NCBI RefSeq assembly: GCF_014638915.1
Contig: NZ_BMFQ01000001.1
Coordinates: 434,001 to 498,000, forward strand
Direction: 5' to 3'
Length of the DNA stretch: 64,000 nt
From: Xanthomarina arctica
GTDB taxonomy: Bacteria; Bacteroidota; Bacteroidia; Flavobacteriales; Flavobacteriaceae
Positions within the stretch are counted from its first letter, which is position 1; each line of letters opens with the position of its first letter. Below the pieces are notes generated by a model. The model saw only the letters and a list, made by a program, of their open reading frames with translations. It ran no database searches and was not told where the DNA came from. Of this stretch, positions 53,483 to 63,462 are shown piece after piece. A program made the translations under genes and the position numbers.

Positions 53483-54436
53483 TTGAAATTAAAAATTGAT
53501 AAGTTTATCCTATCTATAATAGCGGTAATCGGCTTAGCCTATATTTTTCCGCAATGGGGAACTCAAGAAAGTGAAATTCCTATTGACACGATTAGTGCCA
53601 TAGGAATTTCGCTTATATTCTTTTTTTACGGACTTAAATTAAATCCGACTCAAATAAAAGCAGGCCTCAAAAATTGGAAATTGCACCTTTTGGTGCAAGC
53701 TTCTACCTTTTTAATGTTTCCATTACTGGTTTTATTATTCCGTCCATGGATTCAAAATCAGGAACAAGAAACCATTTGGCTAGCGTTCTTTTTCTTGGCC
53801 GCATTGCCATCTACAGTATCATCGTCAGTTGTTATGGTTTCCATTGCAAAAGGAAATATTCCAGCAGCCATTTTTAATGCTAGTATCTCTGGAATTATAG
53901 GAATTATGATTACACCACTTTGGATGGGCTTGTTTATTAATAATGCACAAACAGATTTTGATTTTACAGATATTTACGTCAAACTTATTGTTCAAATAAT
54001 TTTACCTGTCGTTTTAGGGATTTTATTACAGAGATTTTTAGGTGAATTTGCGCATAAACATAGTAGTAAGTTAACCATATTTGATAAGTCTGTTATCCTA
54101 TTAATAATTTATAAGAGTTTTGCAGAATCCTTTGAGGATCATATATTTAGTTCCGTTTCACTTTTAGATTTACTCTCCATTTTTATAGGAGTCGCCGTTT
54201 TGTTTGTAGCCGCGTTTTTATTAACCGGTTTTATGGCTAGAAAATTAAAACTTAATAAGCAAGATCAGATTACTGCACAATTCTGTGGAACTAAAAAATC
54301 GTTAGTACATGGTACTGTTTTCTCTAAAATACTTTTCGGAAATATGGCATCTATTGGTCTTGTTCTTTTACCTCTCATGTTATTTCACGCGTTTCAATTA
54401 TTAATAATTAGTATGGTGGCAATCAAAACTGAGTGA
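53483..54436 (+). CDS. SBF-like (bile acid:sodium symporter family) membrane protein
   Basis: This 317-residue protein has about nine or ten membrane helices, G-L-K-L-N-P-T-Q-I in the second, L-P-S-T-V-S-S-S-V-V in the middle and G-T-K-K-S-L-V-H-G near the end, which mark the SBF-like family (PF13593 type) rather than classical bile-acid transporters. The start is TTG (M-K-L-K-I-D-K); no in-frame ATG precedes it after the last stop. The substrate is unknown. Confidence 0.85.
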   Translation: MKLKIDKFILSIIAVIGLAYIFPQWGTQESEIPIDTISAIGISLIFFFYGLKLNPTQIKAGLKNWKLHLLVQASTFLMFPLLVLLFRPWIQNQEQETIWLAFFFLAALPSTVSSSVVMVSIAKGNIPAAIFNASISGIIGIMITPLWMGLFINNAQTDFDFTDIYVKLIVQIILPVVLGILLQRFLGEFAHKHSSKLTIFDKSVILLIIYKSFAESFEDHIFSSVSLLDLLSIFIGVAVLFVAAFLLTGFMARKLKLNKQDQITAQFCGTKKSLVHGTVFSKILFGNMASIGLVLLPLMLFHAFQLLIISMVAIKTE

Positions 54437-54621
54437 CCAAACGGAACTGCCTGCTTAGTTTTAAGCTCATTATCAATTATTTTTATAAGCGGACTATTAT
54501 TAAAAATGAGTACATAAATGACGATGAAATTTGACGTTGTGGTGAAACCTTCATATTAAAAACTTTGACCATATATTTTATACATTTACGCCTTACTTAC
54601 AGTTTATAAATAAATTTCAAT

Positions 54622-55971
54622 TTATAACATCGATTTAATATCATTTCCCCAAGAAGGATAAATAAAAATCATGTTTTTCACAGCATCAGTTGTTAGTTTT
54701 AAATTGATTGCCATGGTAAACAAATTAATGGTTTCTACGGCGTAAGAACCTAAAATATGAGCTCCTACAATTTGATTGGTACGCTCGTTAATTAAAATTT
54801 TATAGCCATAAGCTTTCTCATTACTACGTTTGGCATTGTACCAATCTGACACAAATTCATGCTTTACAATAATGTTATTATATCTTTTTTTTGCTTCTGC
54901 TTCAGAAAAACCAACAGTAGCTATATTTGGTAACGTAAATACGGCTGAAGGAACATTGGGAATTTTAATTTTACTACTGTTACCGTTTATAATATTTTCT
55001 GATACCACTTTCGCTTCTATTCCAGAAAGCGGGGTAAGCGGAACACTGTGATCAGAAACATCACCACAAGCATATACATCTTTATTGCTGGTGTTTTGTA
55101 AAAAAGCATTCACCGAAATGCCGTTATCTGAATAAGCTACTTTCCCTTTTTCTAAATCAAGTTCATTAATAGCAGGAACTCTCCCCGCGGTATTAAAAAT
55201 CATTCTCGCTTTTAACGAGGAGTTTTTATCATCCTTCTTATAATTAACTCGATAATTTTTATTCAATTTTTCTATACTAGATATTTCAGAATTAAATAAA
55301 AATTTAATTCCTATCTTTTTAGATATCTCAACCAATTCTGTAGTTAAATCGGGGTCGAAAGCTTTTAATGTGGTACTTCCCTGCTCCATGATGGTCACGT
55401 CGCAACCATATCTCGCAGCCATATGGGCAAATTCCATACCTACATATCCAGCACCAATTAAAATGATAGTTTTAGGTAGTTTTTTTAATTCCAGAAAATC
55501 ATCGCTTGTCTTTAAGAATTTAGCACCTTCCATATCTAATACTCTAGGAATTTGACCTGTGGCAATAACTATTTTTTTAGCCACAATGGTTTTCCCTTCT
55601 ACTAATAGCGTATTCTTATCAATAAACGTAGGCGATTGATGATATAAAGTAACTCCTAATTTCTCTAAAATTTTCTCTGTACCGGCTGGTACTTTATCTG
55701 TAAATTTCTTCTTGAATTTTTGGTTTGCTTTCCAATTTAATTTGGGCAAAGTAGAGATTCCTTTTCCCATTAGATTGTCGGCGAAATCAAAAACTTCTGT
55801 CGGTCCCAGAATTATTTTTTTAGGGTCGCAACCTCTATTAGCGCAAGTTCCACCAAATTCACGGTTATCAGCTATAGCAACTGTCATACCTGCTTTAGCA
55901 CAAGTTTTAGCTACATAACGGCCAGCAACACCACTTCCAATTACAAAAACATCGTATTCTATATAGTCCAT
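54622..55971 (-). CDS. Pyridine nucleotide-disulfide oxidoreductase
   Basis: This 449-residue FAD enzyme has G-S-G-V-A-G at 12-17, the redox disulfide G-G-T-C-A-N-R-G-C (Cys43, Cys48) and a central NAD-binding G-A-G-Y-V-G-M-E-F. A C-terminal dimerisation domain carries G-A-H-I-L-G but ends with I-Y-P-S-W rather than the H-P-T-x-S-E of lipoamide dehydrogenase. It is therefore a disulfide reductase of the glutathione/mercuric-reductase-like type whose acceptor is unclear. It stands alone. Confidence 0.88.
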   Translation of the reverse strand: MDYIEYDVFVIGSGVAGRYVAKTCAKAGMTVAIADNREFGGTCANRGCDPKKIILGPTEVFDFADNLMGKGISTLPKLNWKANQKFKKKFTDKVPAGTEKILEKLGVTLYHQSPTFIDKNTLLVEGKTIVAKKIVIATGQIPRVLDMEGAKFLKTSDDFLELKKLPKTIILIGAGYVGMEFAHMAARYGCDVTIMEQGSTTLKAFDPDLTTELVEISKKIGIKFLFNSEISSIEKLNKNYRVNYKKDDKNSSLKARMIFNTAGRVPAINELDLEKGKVAYSDNGISVNAFLQNTSNKDVYACGDVSDHSVPLTPLSGIEAKVVSENIINGNSSKIKIPNVPSAVFTLPNIATVGFSEAEAKKRYNNIIVKHEFVSDWYNAKRSNEKAYGYKILINERTNQIVGAHILGSYAVETINLFTMAINLKLTTDAVKNMIFIYPSWGNDIKSML

Positions 55972-56307
55972 AATTAAAAATATCTCTTTTTATGATATTA
56001 GATTGACTTGTATGCTAATTAAATTAACTCGAAAGTTTTTCACTAGTCAATCAATGCTGGTAGAATTTCAGAAAAAGAAGCATGCATTTTACAAGAAGAG
56101 GATTTAAATAATAATTCTTAATTAGCCTAACTTTTTATGAAGGTCAAATTTGATAATAAGCTATTCTTATGAATAAATAAAGGACAAACCACCCACATGA
56201 ATATTTCATACTATTAGGGCGGTTCCTTGAATAAAAATGGAAATTTCACTTAGACTCATTTACTTTTATTAATTTAGGCCTAATCGCCTGATAACTTTAA
56301 GAATTAA
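55972..56307. other. Intergenic region with one imperfect hairpin
   Basis: This divergent region contains an imperfect inverted repeat at about 56182-56234, reading AAGG ... AACC ... CCC on the left and GGGCGGTTCCTT on the right with a roughly 22-base loop. I see no exact promoter motif and no gene. The hairpin is not followed by a T-run, so it is not a convincing terminator. Confidence 0.45.
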
Positions 56308-56955
56308 ATGACTGCTAAAGAATTTATTGAAACTTTAAAAATAATCGGGCAAGATTATTCAGAGGGAATTCCGAAAAGGGAGATATTCTTATTGGCAAAA
56401 GAGTATCAACAAATTCCAGTCTTTGAGGTTGTAAAATTGCTAAAAGATAAAAATGAAAACCACCGACTTGGAGCAGTATCTATATTAGATTGGAAAGCTC
56501 GAAATAAAAAAACTTCCAAAGAAGAAAGGAAAGAATTATACAGAGCATATATTGACAATCATCATTGGATTGACAATTGGGGTTTAGTAGATAGAGCTGC
56601 ACCTTACGTTGTTGGCGGATATTTGTACGACAAAGATAAAAAGGATTTATACGATTTAGCAAAATCCAAAAACCCAATGGAACGAAGAAGCGCAATAGTC
56701 AGCACTTATTATTTCATTAGAAAAAATGACATAGAGCACACATTTAAAATTGCTGATATTCTTATAAATGACACAGATGAATATGTTCAAAAAGCTGTAG
56801 GAAGCTGGATAAGGGAGGCAGGAAAACGTAATGAAGAGACCCTAAAAGCTTTCCTCAATAAACACGCAACTAAAATGCCGAGAATAACACTTCGGTACGC
56901 CATTGAGAAATTTGACAAGGAAACGAGAATGCATTACTTGAATTTGACCAATTAA
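56308..56955 (+). CDS. DNA alkylation repair (AlkD-like) protein
   Basis: This 215-residue protein is all-helical, built of HEAT-like repeats. The segments I-D-N-W-G-L-V-D-R-A-A (around 87-97), M-E-R-R-S-A-I-V-S-T-Y and V-Q-K-A-V-G-S-W-I-R-E match the AlkD family of DNA glycosylases that excise N3- and N7-alkylated bases; the N-W-x-L-V-D element carries the catalytic Asp. The family also contains non-glycosylase HEAT proteins, so function is probable rather than certain. It is monocistronic. Confidence 0.82.
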   Translation: MTAKEFIETLKIIGQDYSEGIPKREIFLLAKEYQQIPVFEVVKLLKDKNENHRLGAVSILDWKARNKKTSKEERKELYRAYIDNHHWIDNWGLVDRAAPYVVGGYLYDKDKKDLYDLAKSKNPMERRSAIVSTYYFIRKNDIEHTFKIADILINDTDEYVQKAVGSWIREAGKRNEETLKAFLNKHATKMPRITLRYAIEKFDKETRMHYLNLTN

Positions 56956-57142
56956 ATTACTTTAGTTTATCAATTAATTTCCGCTACTAATAAGCTTCAT
57001 AAACCCATGCTAATACTTGTTAAATTGAAAGATTAAAGTTTTCTGATCCTTAAATTTGGCTAGCTTGATTGATGGATTAAAAACCAAGAACGAAATTTCT
57101 AGTTAGACTCCTCTAGGAAACATCTTAAAAATTGAAATACTC

Positions 57143-58132
57143 ATGAAACACCCAGTTATAGATTTACATTGCGATCTACTCGGTCATATGTTAAACATGC
57201 CCAATCCAGATCCTTTCCAACGAGAAGGAATTGGTTGTTCTTTTCCAGCTTTGGCTGAAGGACATGTAAAACTGCAAGTAATGGCCATTTTTACGGCCAC
57301 CGAAAAGGGAAGCACAGCATTAGCTGTAAGACAGAGTGAGATTTTTGCTTCCTTCCTTGCCAAATACCCAAATCATTGCACCTTAATCCATGATCTAAGT
57401 ACATTGAATCAAATTGCAACTTCATCCAAATTGGGTATGATTGCAGCCATTGAAAATGCCTCTGGATTTTGTGAAGAGGATGAGCCATTGGACATTGGAT
57501 TAGAGCGATTGGAACAAATTATCGCCAATACAACGCGAATCTTATATATTGGATTTACACATCATGCAGAAAATAGATTTGGAGGAGGAAATAACAGCCA
57601 AGTTGGGTTAAAAGAAGATGGAAAAAGATTGCTTCAGTATTTGAATGGAAGAAAAATTGCAGTCGATTTTTCACATACCAGTGATGCCTTGGCGAAAGAT
57701 ATCCTGGACTATATTTCAAAACACCATTTGGAAGTTCCTATCTTGGCAAGTCATTCGAATTACAGACAGGTTTTCAATCATGCACGCAACCTTCCTGACG
57801 ACATTGCTAAAGAAATAATCCAACGGGGTGGAATTATTGGGGTTAATTTTTTGAGAGCTTTTGTAAATAACGAGGACTCCAATGCCCTTTACCAGCATAT
57901 AAATCACGGAATTAAACTTGGAGGTTCAAAAGCCATCTGTTTTGGAGCTGATTATTTTAGTACTAGTACCAATCCTGATCAATCAAGGATTCCTTTTTAC
58001 TTTAAAGAACATGAAGATGCAAGTCGCTATCCATCTATTCTTCAATCTATTTCACAACAGGTTTCCCCAGACATTATTGAAGATATAAGTAGTGAAAATG
58101 TGATAAGGTATCTAACTGAACTTTGGAAGTAA
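57143..58132 (+). CDS. Membrane dipeptidase-like (M19) metallopeptidase
   Basis: This 329-residue amidohydrolase-fold protein opens with V-I-D-L-H-C-D, the H-x-D zinc site (His9, Asp11) of renal dipeptidases. I-E-N-A-S-G-F supplies the bridging Glu; later F-S-H-T-S and A-S-H-S-N-Y-R provide the His ligands, and G-A-D-Y-F-S-T the Asp. It hydrolyses L- or D-containing dipeptides. There is no signal peptide, so it is cytosolic here. No neighbour suggests a specific peptide. Confidence 0.9.
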   Translation: MKHPVIDLHCDLLGHMLNMPNPDPFQREGIGCSFPALAEGHVKLQVMAIFTATEKGSTALAVRQSEIFASFLAKYPNHCTLIHDLSTLNQIATSSKLGMIAAIENASGFCEEDEPLDIGLERLEQIIANTTRILYIGFTHHAENRFGGGNNSQVGLKEDGKRLLQYLNGRKIAVDFSHTSDALAKDILDYISKHHLEVPILASHSNYRQVFNHARNLPDDIAKEIIQRGGIIGVNFLRAFVNNEDSNALYQHINHGIKLGGSKAICFGADYFSTSTNPDQSRIPFYFKEHEDASRYPSILQSISQQVSPDIIEDISSENVIRYLTELWK

Positions 58133-58190
58133 TACTTAGATAACCCACTATTAGTCATTAAATTTTTAAATTTGAATAAGAGGAAATGCC

Positions 58191-58258
58191 ATACAACAAG
58201 TGTATTTAGTGCCTACCTAACTTTGGGACCACTAAAACCCAGACACAAACCGTTGTAT
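58191..58258. repeat. Short inverted-repeat-bounded element, possibly a MITE remnant
   Basis: ATACAAC at 58191-58197 and GTTGTAT at 58252-58258 are inverted copies enclosing 54 bases with no coding potential. The element lies between the M19 gene and the following lipoprotein gene. Such CATACAAC ... GTTGTAT arrangements resemble small non-coding repeats seen in Bacteroidota intergenic regions, but only one copy is in this window. Confidence 0.4.
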
Positions 58259-58272
58259 TTAATATAAAAACT

Positions 58273-59196
58273 ATGAATCAGTTATTAAAAGTATTTTGTG
58301 TATTAGGCATCTTTTCAGTTATTGGCTGCCAACAAGAAAAGACAGTCTCTACCGACCAAATAAGCTCTATAAAGGAGAAAGATATTACGCCAACAACAAA
58401 TCAATTTAATACATATTGGTATTCAGGAAAAGCTGAGCTGAATAGCTATGAATTGAAACAATCGCGATATGGAGAAATCCGTGAAGGTGAGGTTGTATTG
58501 GTATTTGTTACAGAACCATTTTCAATAGGCAAGCAGGTGAAATTAGATAATCCGCAAGATGCTGAAAAAGATAATGTAACAGTTATGAAATTGAACAACA
58601 TTAGAAAGTTCAATACAGGTATTTATGATTATTCCATTGTAACCTCAACTTTTACACCGATCGATCTTAAAAAGTATCCCCACACCTTAAAGTCGAATAC
58701 AAGCATTCAAGAATGGTGTGGCCATACTTTTACTCAACTAAATTTCAAAGACCAAAATTATAACATCAAACAGTTCTCTTATTTTGAAGCTGAGGGAGAT
58801 ACTGAAACAAACATACCTGTAGCACTTCTAGAAGATGAATTAATGACACTTATTCGTTTAAATAAAGGACAACTACCCTTAGGAGAAATCGATATGATTT
58901 TCTCGACCATTTACAGTCGTTTTGCTCATCATGATTTAAAAGCGACCAAGGCTAAAATTAGTAAAACGGAAACAGACACTATAGTAACATTTAATATTGT
59001 TTACTTGAAATATAACAGGCAGGTTTCTATTGATGTTCAAAAGGAATTCCCTTATAAAATTTTATCATGGACCGAAGATGATGGAGATGGATTGATAACT
59101 GAAGCGCGATTGAAAAAAAGTATTAACGAGCCATATTGGAATCAGAAAAGTTTAAAGGATGAAGCTAAGAGAGAAGAACTACAATTGATTAAGTAA
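58273..59196 (+). CDS. Uncharacterised lipoprotein
   Basis: This 307-residue protein has a lipoprotein signal, with Cys19 in V-I-G-C-Q-Q. The mature part starts with T-Y-W-Y-S-G-K-A-E-L-N-S-Y-E-L, and contains G-E-V-V-L-V-F-V-T-E-P-F-S and S-W-T-E-D-D-G-D-G, a pattern I associate with a conserved Flavobacteriia family sometimes mislabelled as septum formation inhibitor Maf. It has no Maf motifs. The function is unknown. It ends about 180 bases before a terminator hairpin. Confidence 0.75.
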   Translation: MNQLLKVFCVLGIFSVIGCQQEKTVSTDQISSIKEKDITPTTNQFNTYWYSGKAELNSYELKQSRYGEIREGEVVLVFVTEPFSIGKQVKLDNPQDAEKDNVTVMKLNNIRKFNTGIYDYSIVTSTFTPIDLKKYPHTLKSNTSIQEWCGHTFTQLNFKDQNYNIKQFSYFEAEGDTETNIPVALLEDELMTLIRLNKGQLPLGEIDMIFSTIYSRFAHHDLKATKAKISKTETDTIVTFNIVYLKYNRQVSIDVQKEFPYKILSWTEDDGDGLITEARLKKSINEPYWNQKSLKDEAKREELQLIK

Positions 59197-59330
59197 TTAT
59201 TTTTTTAACCTACTTGTGAATTCTAGGATGAAAGAACCAACGGGTTTTTTGAGTTTTAAAATGAATTATTTTTAGAACCCACTAATAATTTCGTATTGAG
59301 ACTTTAAGATACATCCCTTTTAAAAGCACT

Positions 59331-59437
59331 AAGAATAATTCAATTTGTTCGACCTATGTTGAACCTATATAAAAAACAAAAGCCTCTACATTTCTGTAAA
59401 GGCTTTTCCCATTTGGCTCCTCCTCTTAGGCTCGAAC
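59331..59437. repeat. Direct repeat copy 1: displaced 3' end of tRNA-Asn with its terminator
   Basis: These 107 bases match 63463-63570 at about 90 percent (my hand alignment: about nine differences including one indel). The last 24 bases, 59414-59437, are identical to the CCA, acceptor and T-arm part of the tRNA-Asn gene; similarity then stops at the T-loop. The rest includes the tRNA-downstream terminator hairpin. This is the structure of an integrative element's distal attachment site. Confidence 0.85.
59378..59407. terminator. Terminator hairpin copy within the direct repeat
   Basis: AAAAGCCTCTACA (59378-59390) pairs with TGTAAAGGCTTTT (59395-59407), one mismatch, 4-base loop. It lies between the convergent lipoprotein and FG-GAP genes and probably stops both. 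Confidence 0.8.
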
Positions 59438-59560
59438 CTTAAAGGAGACTAAACTGTATTTCAAACTATTACATTCCTATTAAAAATGATGGTATCCGAA
59501 TTCTATGCCTTTTTATTATTAATTATTCTAATTTAGTTTTTGCATTGGTTAAGGCAATGT

Positions 59561-62500
59561 TTATTCCTTAATAACTTTATAAATAGATGCTCTTTCACCT
59601 ATTGTAACTTTAACCAGATACATACCAGCAGTGAATCTAGACATATCTATTTCCTCCGTTAATGCATTTGACTTATTACTAAACATTTGTTGTCCTAATA
59701 AATTGTAAATTTCTACAGATGTTAGCTTATTATTGGCTTCTATATATAATGTGGTATTTGTAGGGTTTGGATGAATTAAAACATATTCTAAATTATTTTC
59801 TAATACTGATAAAGTCTCTACTATCTCAGTTGAAACAGTATTTGTTGTAATTGCTGGATTATAATCAAAAAATATATCCGCAGTATTTTCAAATATGTCG
59901 CCTAAAACCACATTGTCTTTCGGTTTGATTTTATATGCAATGTAGCCATGGGAATTTGGTTCATTATTGGTGCTATCGGGTAAATAGATGTTGTCAAATA
60001 TAAAACTTACTTCGCTACCATTCATAATTTCAACCTTTGCTGTATGGCTTAAACTTTCCAGTTGCATGGTTGTCCAATCTAGCTTATCGTCCAATGTGTT
60101 CTCGACAAGGACGTTGATGGCACTTGCTGTGCCTGTATTTTGAAAACGTATAAGGTAGTGCAAGTAGTTGTCGGCATCCTCAATTAAGATTTGGGCACCT
60201 TCTAGCACAGTGATGTCGTTTGGATCGTATGAACCGATCACTATTTGTTGTAAGGTAAAGACATTGTCTTCCTGAGTTTCGTCTGCTAAAATTGGGTTTA
60301 TTGTGACCATGGAACTTAAAATGTCATCAATATTTGTGGTAGGTGGTGCAAACACATTAAAATTTAAATCAATGGTTCTTGTTTCAAAGGGTTTTAAGTC
60401 AGTGAATTCAAATGTTAATGCGTTGCTGGTTTGGGAGGACACTATTTGACTTGCATTTAAGAATTGAAGTTTGGTATTATCAAACCCAAAATTAATGTTT
60501 CCATTTGATTGTGAAGTGCCGCCATTGCTATAAACCAATTGATAGGTGGTGTTAAAACCTGGTCTTGGGTCGTTAAGGGATGGGTAAATGGCAATATTTA
60601 AATCGTTTACTGAACCAATAGGCTGAATGCAAAAACTGGCTGTATCTGTATTGCCGGTATTTGTAAAGTTTGACGTATGAGCTATTGGGTTTGAAGTATA
60701 GTAATTAGGAAGGTTTGTTATTTGAGTAGTAAATTCGCCTTGGCCTGGGAACAATTGGTAGAAACCATTGTTTAAAGTAAAGCTTGAGTGGTTGTTTGTT
60801 CCATCCGTTGTATTGATTAGAAAATTATAAGCTGGGATATAAGAATTGTCACAACCATTGTTGTCTATATCAATGTTTACAATCCCATTGATCTCATTGC
60901 TCTGATTTCCTAAATTTTTATACCAAATTACCTGAGTATCATAGTATTCCGATGTACATAAAATATCAAAATCACCATCATTATCGATATCATCTGCATA
61001 GACATAGGTGGCTCTACTTAAATTCGCAGTTATGATTTGTTGCGTCCCAAAATCACCTTGACCATCTATGTTTTCGTACCAGGCAATGGTGCCATACGTG
61101 TAACCAGATGCAGAAATCACATCATTATCGCCATCACCATCTAAATCTATTGCGAATACCGAGACTGCATTTTCTGCATTGGTTGTAATAATCTGTTGAG
61201 GACCGAATGTGCCTTCACCGTCTATATTTTCATACCAAGCTATTTTATTATCCCCACGAGAAGCGGAAAGCACATCATTATCGCCATCCCCATCTAAATC
61301 CATACTGTATACGGAATTCGCACCATCTGCACTTGTTGTTATAATTTGTTGCGGTCCAAAATCTCCTTGTCCATCAGTATTTTCATACCAAGCTATTTTG
61401 TCATCATCATAAGATGCTGATAGTATATCCATATCGCCATCGCCATCTACATCTGCTACATTTACCGATTTTGGATTATCAACACTGTATAGAATGTTCT
61501 CAAGGGGACCAAAATTACCTTGACCATCGGTATTTTCAAACCAAGCAAGATGATTATCATTAGATAAAGTTGCGACTATATCCATATCGTTATCACCATC
61601 TAAATCTGCCGCATATATTGATGTTGGACGATTGCAACCTATTATAATAATTTGTGGAGGGCCAAATGTGCCTTGCCCATCTGTGTTTTCATACCAAGCT
61701 ATTTTCCCAGTACAACTGCCCGTGCCGAAGGATGCAGAAATGACATCCATATCTCCATCGCCATCTATATCTGTTGTGAAGACTGAACTAGGGTTATAAC
61801 TATCAGTTGTTATGATTTTTTGCGGTCCATAAGCACCCAGCCCATTTGTGTTTTCATACCAGGCAATGTTGCCATAGGTAGAACTAGATGCAGTGAGCAC
61901 ATCTAAATCGCCATCACCATCTAAATCTGCCGCATAAACACATTGGTTATAGCCTGGATTGCTAATTATAGGATGTTCTATTGCAAATGAGCCTAGGCCA
62001 TCTGTATTTTCGTGCCACACTATTTTATCATCTTCAGAGGAAGATGAAATGACATCCATATCTCCGTCCCCATCTAGATCTGTGGGATAAATTGAAAGCA
62101 CAAAATGGGCATTTTCAGTAATAAGTTGTTCCATTCCAAAATTACCATTACCATCAGTGTTTTCATACCAAGCAACTTTATCATCCCCTGAGGACGATGA
62201 AATGACATCCATATCTCCGTCTCCATCCACATCTCTTGCATATGCGTTGTTGGCACCGAGTGCATTGGAAGAAATAATTTGTAGTTCACCAAATGTCCCC
62301 TGGCCATCCATATTTTCATACCAAGCTATTTTGTCATAATATATTGATGTGAGGACGTCCATATCGCCATCATTATCCAAATCGCTCGCATATAATGATT
62401 GTGCATTATTGACGGTAGATATGTTTATTTGAGGCCCTAGGTTGCCTAACCCATCCGTATTTTCTTGCCAGGCCAGCCTATCTGACAAATACACTACATC

Positions 62501-63115
62501 CATATCGCCATCGCCATCCATATCAACTGAGTTGATAATATTTATATGACCCACGTTGGTTGCTATGGAGTGCTGAACTCCAAAAGTGCCTAACCCATCT
62601 GTGTTTTCGTACCAAATAATGCCATTACCATCACTATCTGGAGACAGTATATCCATATCTCCGTCGCCATCAAAATCAACCATCACTAAAGAGTTAACTG
62701 AATGGGCGTCAGTAGCAACCACTTGTTCTTCACCAAAAGCACCAAGGCCATCAGTATTTTCAAACCAAACTATTTTGTAATCATAATTTGAGTTGGAAAC
62801 TACATCCAAATCGCCATCGCCATCGAAATCGGTAGCAGAAACAAAGGATGCACCACTAACCCCAATGGAAATAACTTTTTGTAGACCAAAATAGCCTTGC
62901 CCATCCACATTCTCATACCAGGCTATTTTATTATCATTAGAAGAAGCGGACAATATATCCATGTCTCCATCTCCATCTAAATCTGCAGAAAAAATGGTGT
63001 TTATTCCATCTACAGAGACCGTTCGGTCTGTAATGACATTTTCCTGAAACGCTATTTGTGAAAAACTCAACTGTAAATGAAAAATGAAAATAATTACAAG
63101 GTAAAACTGTTTCAT
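59561..63115 (-). CDS. Secreted FG-GAP/VCBS repeat protein with T9SS sorting tail
   Basis: This 1184-residue protein has a signal peptide (about 1-19, ending F-S-Q). It is followed by 14 FG-GAP repeats of about 48 residues, each with a Ca2+-loop D-x-D-G-D-G-D-x-D and a conserved I-A-W-Y-E-N-T-D-G-x-G strand, enough for two seven-bladed propellers. Next come a linker, a DUF11/DUF7619-like Ig domain ending F-F-D-Y-N-P-A-I, and a type A T9SS sorting tail with H-P-N-P-T-N, L-L-G-Q-Q and G-M-Y-L-V-K-V. It should be exported to the cell surface, with adhesive or carbohydrate-binding functions typical of the family. It is the only gene of the tRNA-bounded islet. Confidence 0.92.
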   Translation of the reverse strand: MKQFYLVIIFIFHLQLSFSQIAFQENVITDRTVSVDGINTIFSADLDGDGDMDILSASSNDNKIAWYENVDGQGYFGLQKVISIGVSGASFVSATDFDGDGDLDVVSNSNYDYKIVWFENTDGLGAFGEEQVVATDAHSVNSLVMVDFDGDGDMDILSPDSDGNGIIWYENTDGLGTFGVQHSIATNVGHINIINSVDMDGDGDMDVVYLSDRLAWQENTDGLGNLGPQINISTVNNAQSLYASDLDNDGDMDVLTSIYYDKIAWYENMDGQGTFGELQIISSNALGANNAYARDVDGDGDMDVISSSSGDDKVAWYENTDGNGNFGMEQLITENAHFVLSIYPTDLDGDGDMDVISSSSEDDKIVWHENTDGLGSFAIEHPIISNPGYNQCVYAADLDGDGDLDVLTASSSTYGNIAWYENTNGLGAYGPQKIITTDSYNPSSVFTTDIDGDGDMDVISASFGTGSCTGKIAWYENTDGQGTFGPPQIIIIGCNRPTSIYAADLDGDNDMDIVATLSNDNHLAWFENTDGQGNFGPLENILYSVDNPKSVNVADVDGDGDMDILSASYDDDKIAWYENTDGQGDFGPQQIITTSADGANSVYSMDLDGDGDNDVLSASRGDNKIAWYENIDGEGTFGPQQIITTNAENAVSVFAIDLDGDGDNDVISASGYTYGTIAWYENIDGQGDFGTQQIITANLSRATYVYADDIDNDGDFDILCTSEYYDTQVIWYKNLGNQSNEINGIVNIDIDNNGCDNSYIPAYNFLINTTDGTNNHSSFTLNNGFYQLFPGQGEFTTQITNLPNYYTSNPIAHTSNFTNTGNTDTASFCIQPIGSVNDLNIAIYPSLNDPRPGFNTTYQLVYSNGGTSQSNGNINFGFDNTKLQFLNASQIVSSQTSNALTFEFTDLKPFETRTIDLNFNVFAPPTTNIDDILSSMVTINPILADETQEDNVFTLQQIVIGSYDPNDITVLEGAQILIEDADNYLHYLIRFQNTGTASAINVLVENTLDDKLDWTTMQLESLSHTAKVEIMNGSEVSFIFDNIYLPDSTNNEPNSHGYIAYKIKPKDNVVLGDIFENTADIFFDYNPAITTNTVSTEIVETLSVLENNLEYVLIHPNPTNTTLYIEANNKLTSVEIYNLLGQQMFSNKSNALTEEIDMSRFTAGMYLVKVTIGERASIYKVIKE

Positions 63116-63170
63116 ATCTATAAATCTTAACTTTACGAATAAACAAATTCTGTAGCGAACATAAAAACTC

Positions 63171-63199
63171 CAAAGCTATATTTTCGATATAATACACAA
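63171..63199 (-). promoter_or_regulatory. Promoter of the FG-GAP gene (TTG-N18-TAGCTTTG)
   Basis: Read on the minus strand, TTG (63197-63199) precedes an exact TAnnTTTG element (63171-63178) with 18-base spacing. Transcription would start near 63164, leaving a leader of about 50 bases before the ATG at 63115. Confidence 0.6.
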
Positions 63200-63462
63200 T
63201 TTATTGTCTTTGAATTTTAAATGAATAAATGTTTTGATAAAAAAAATTATTCAGGCTTAGTTTGTTTTTCACCAACGATCTACTCGTTCCCTATCTATGA
63301 CACTTCAATTCTATTACTCCAATGTTAGTATTTTTAACTAAAAACATAAACTTAATCACTATGTTTTATTTTTGCCATTTATTTAAATTTTAAACAACTT
63401 AAATAGAAAAGCACTCCCTTGAAGAATTCAAAATTTTAAAAAATGGTTTAATATAATATAGA

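Noticed and set aside
54437-54621. Possible small gene between the SBF-like gene and the disulfide reductase gene
   Set aside because: No ORF of useful length with a start codon was seen; the stretch is AT-rich intergenic sequence between convergent genes.
58273-59196. Septum formation inhibitor Maf annotation
   Set aside because: The protein is a lipoprotein and has none of the Maf nucleotide pyrophosphatase motifs; the label seems to be a propagated mistake.
59414-59437. Second tRNA-Asn gene
   Set aside because: Only the CCA, acceptor 3' strand and part of the T-arm are present; D-arm, anticodon arm and 5' acceptor strand are missing, so it is a fragment.
59561-63115. CRISPR-like periodic repeats of about 145 bases
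   Set aside because: The period and content are those of FG-GAP protein repeats in one reading frame; there are no short identical repeats with unique spacers.
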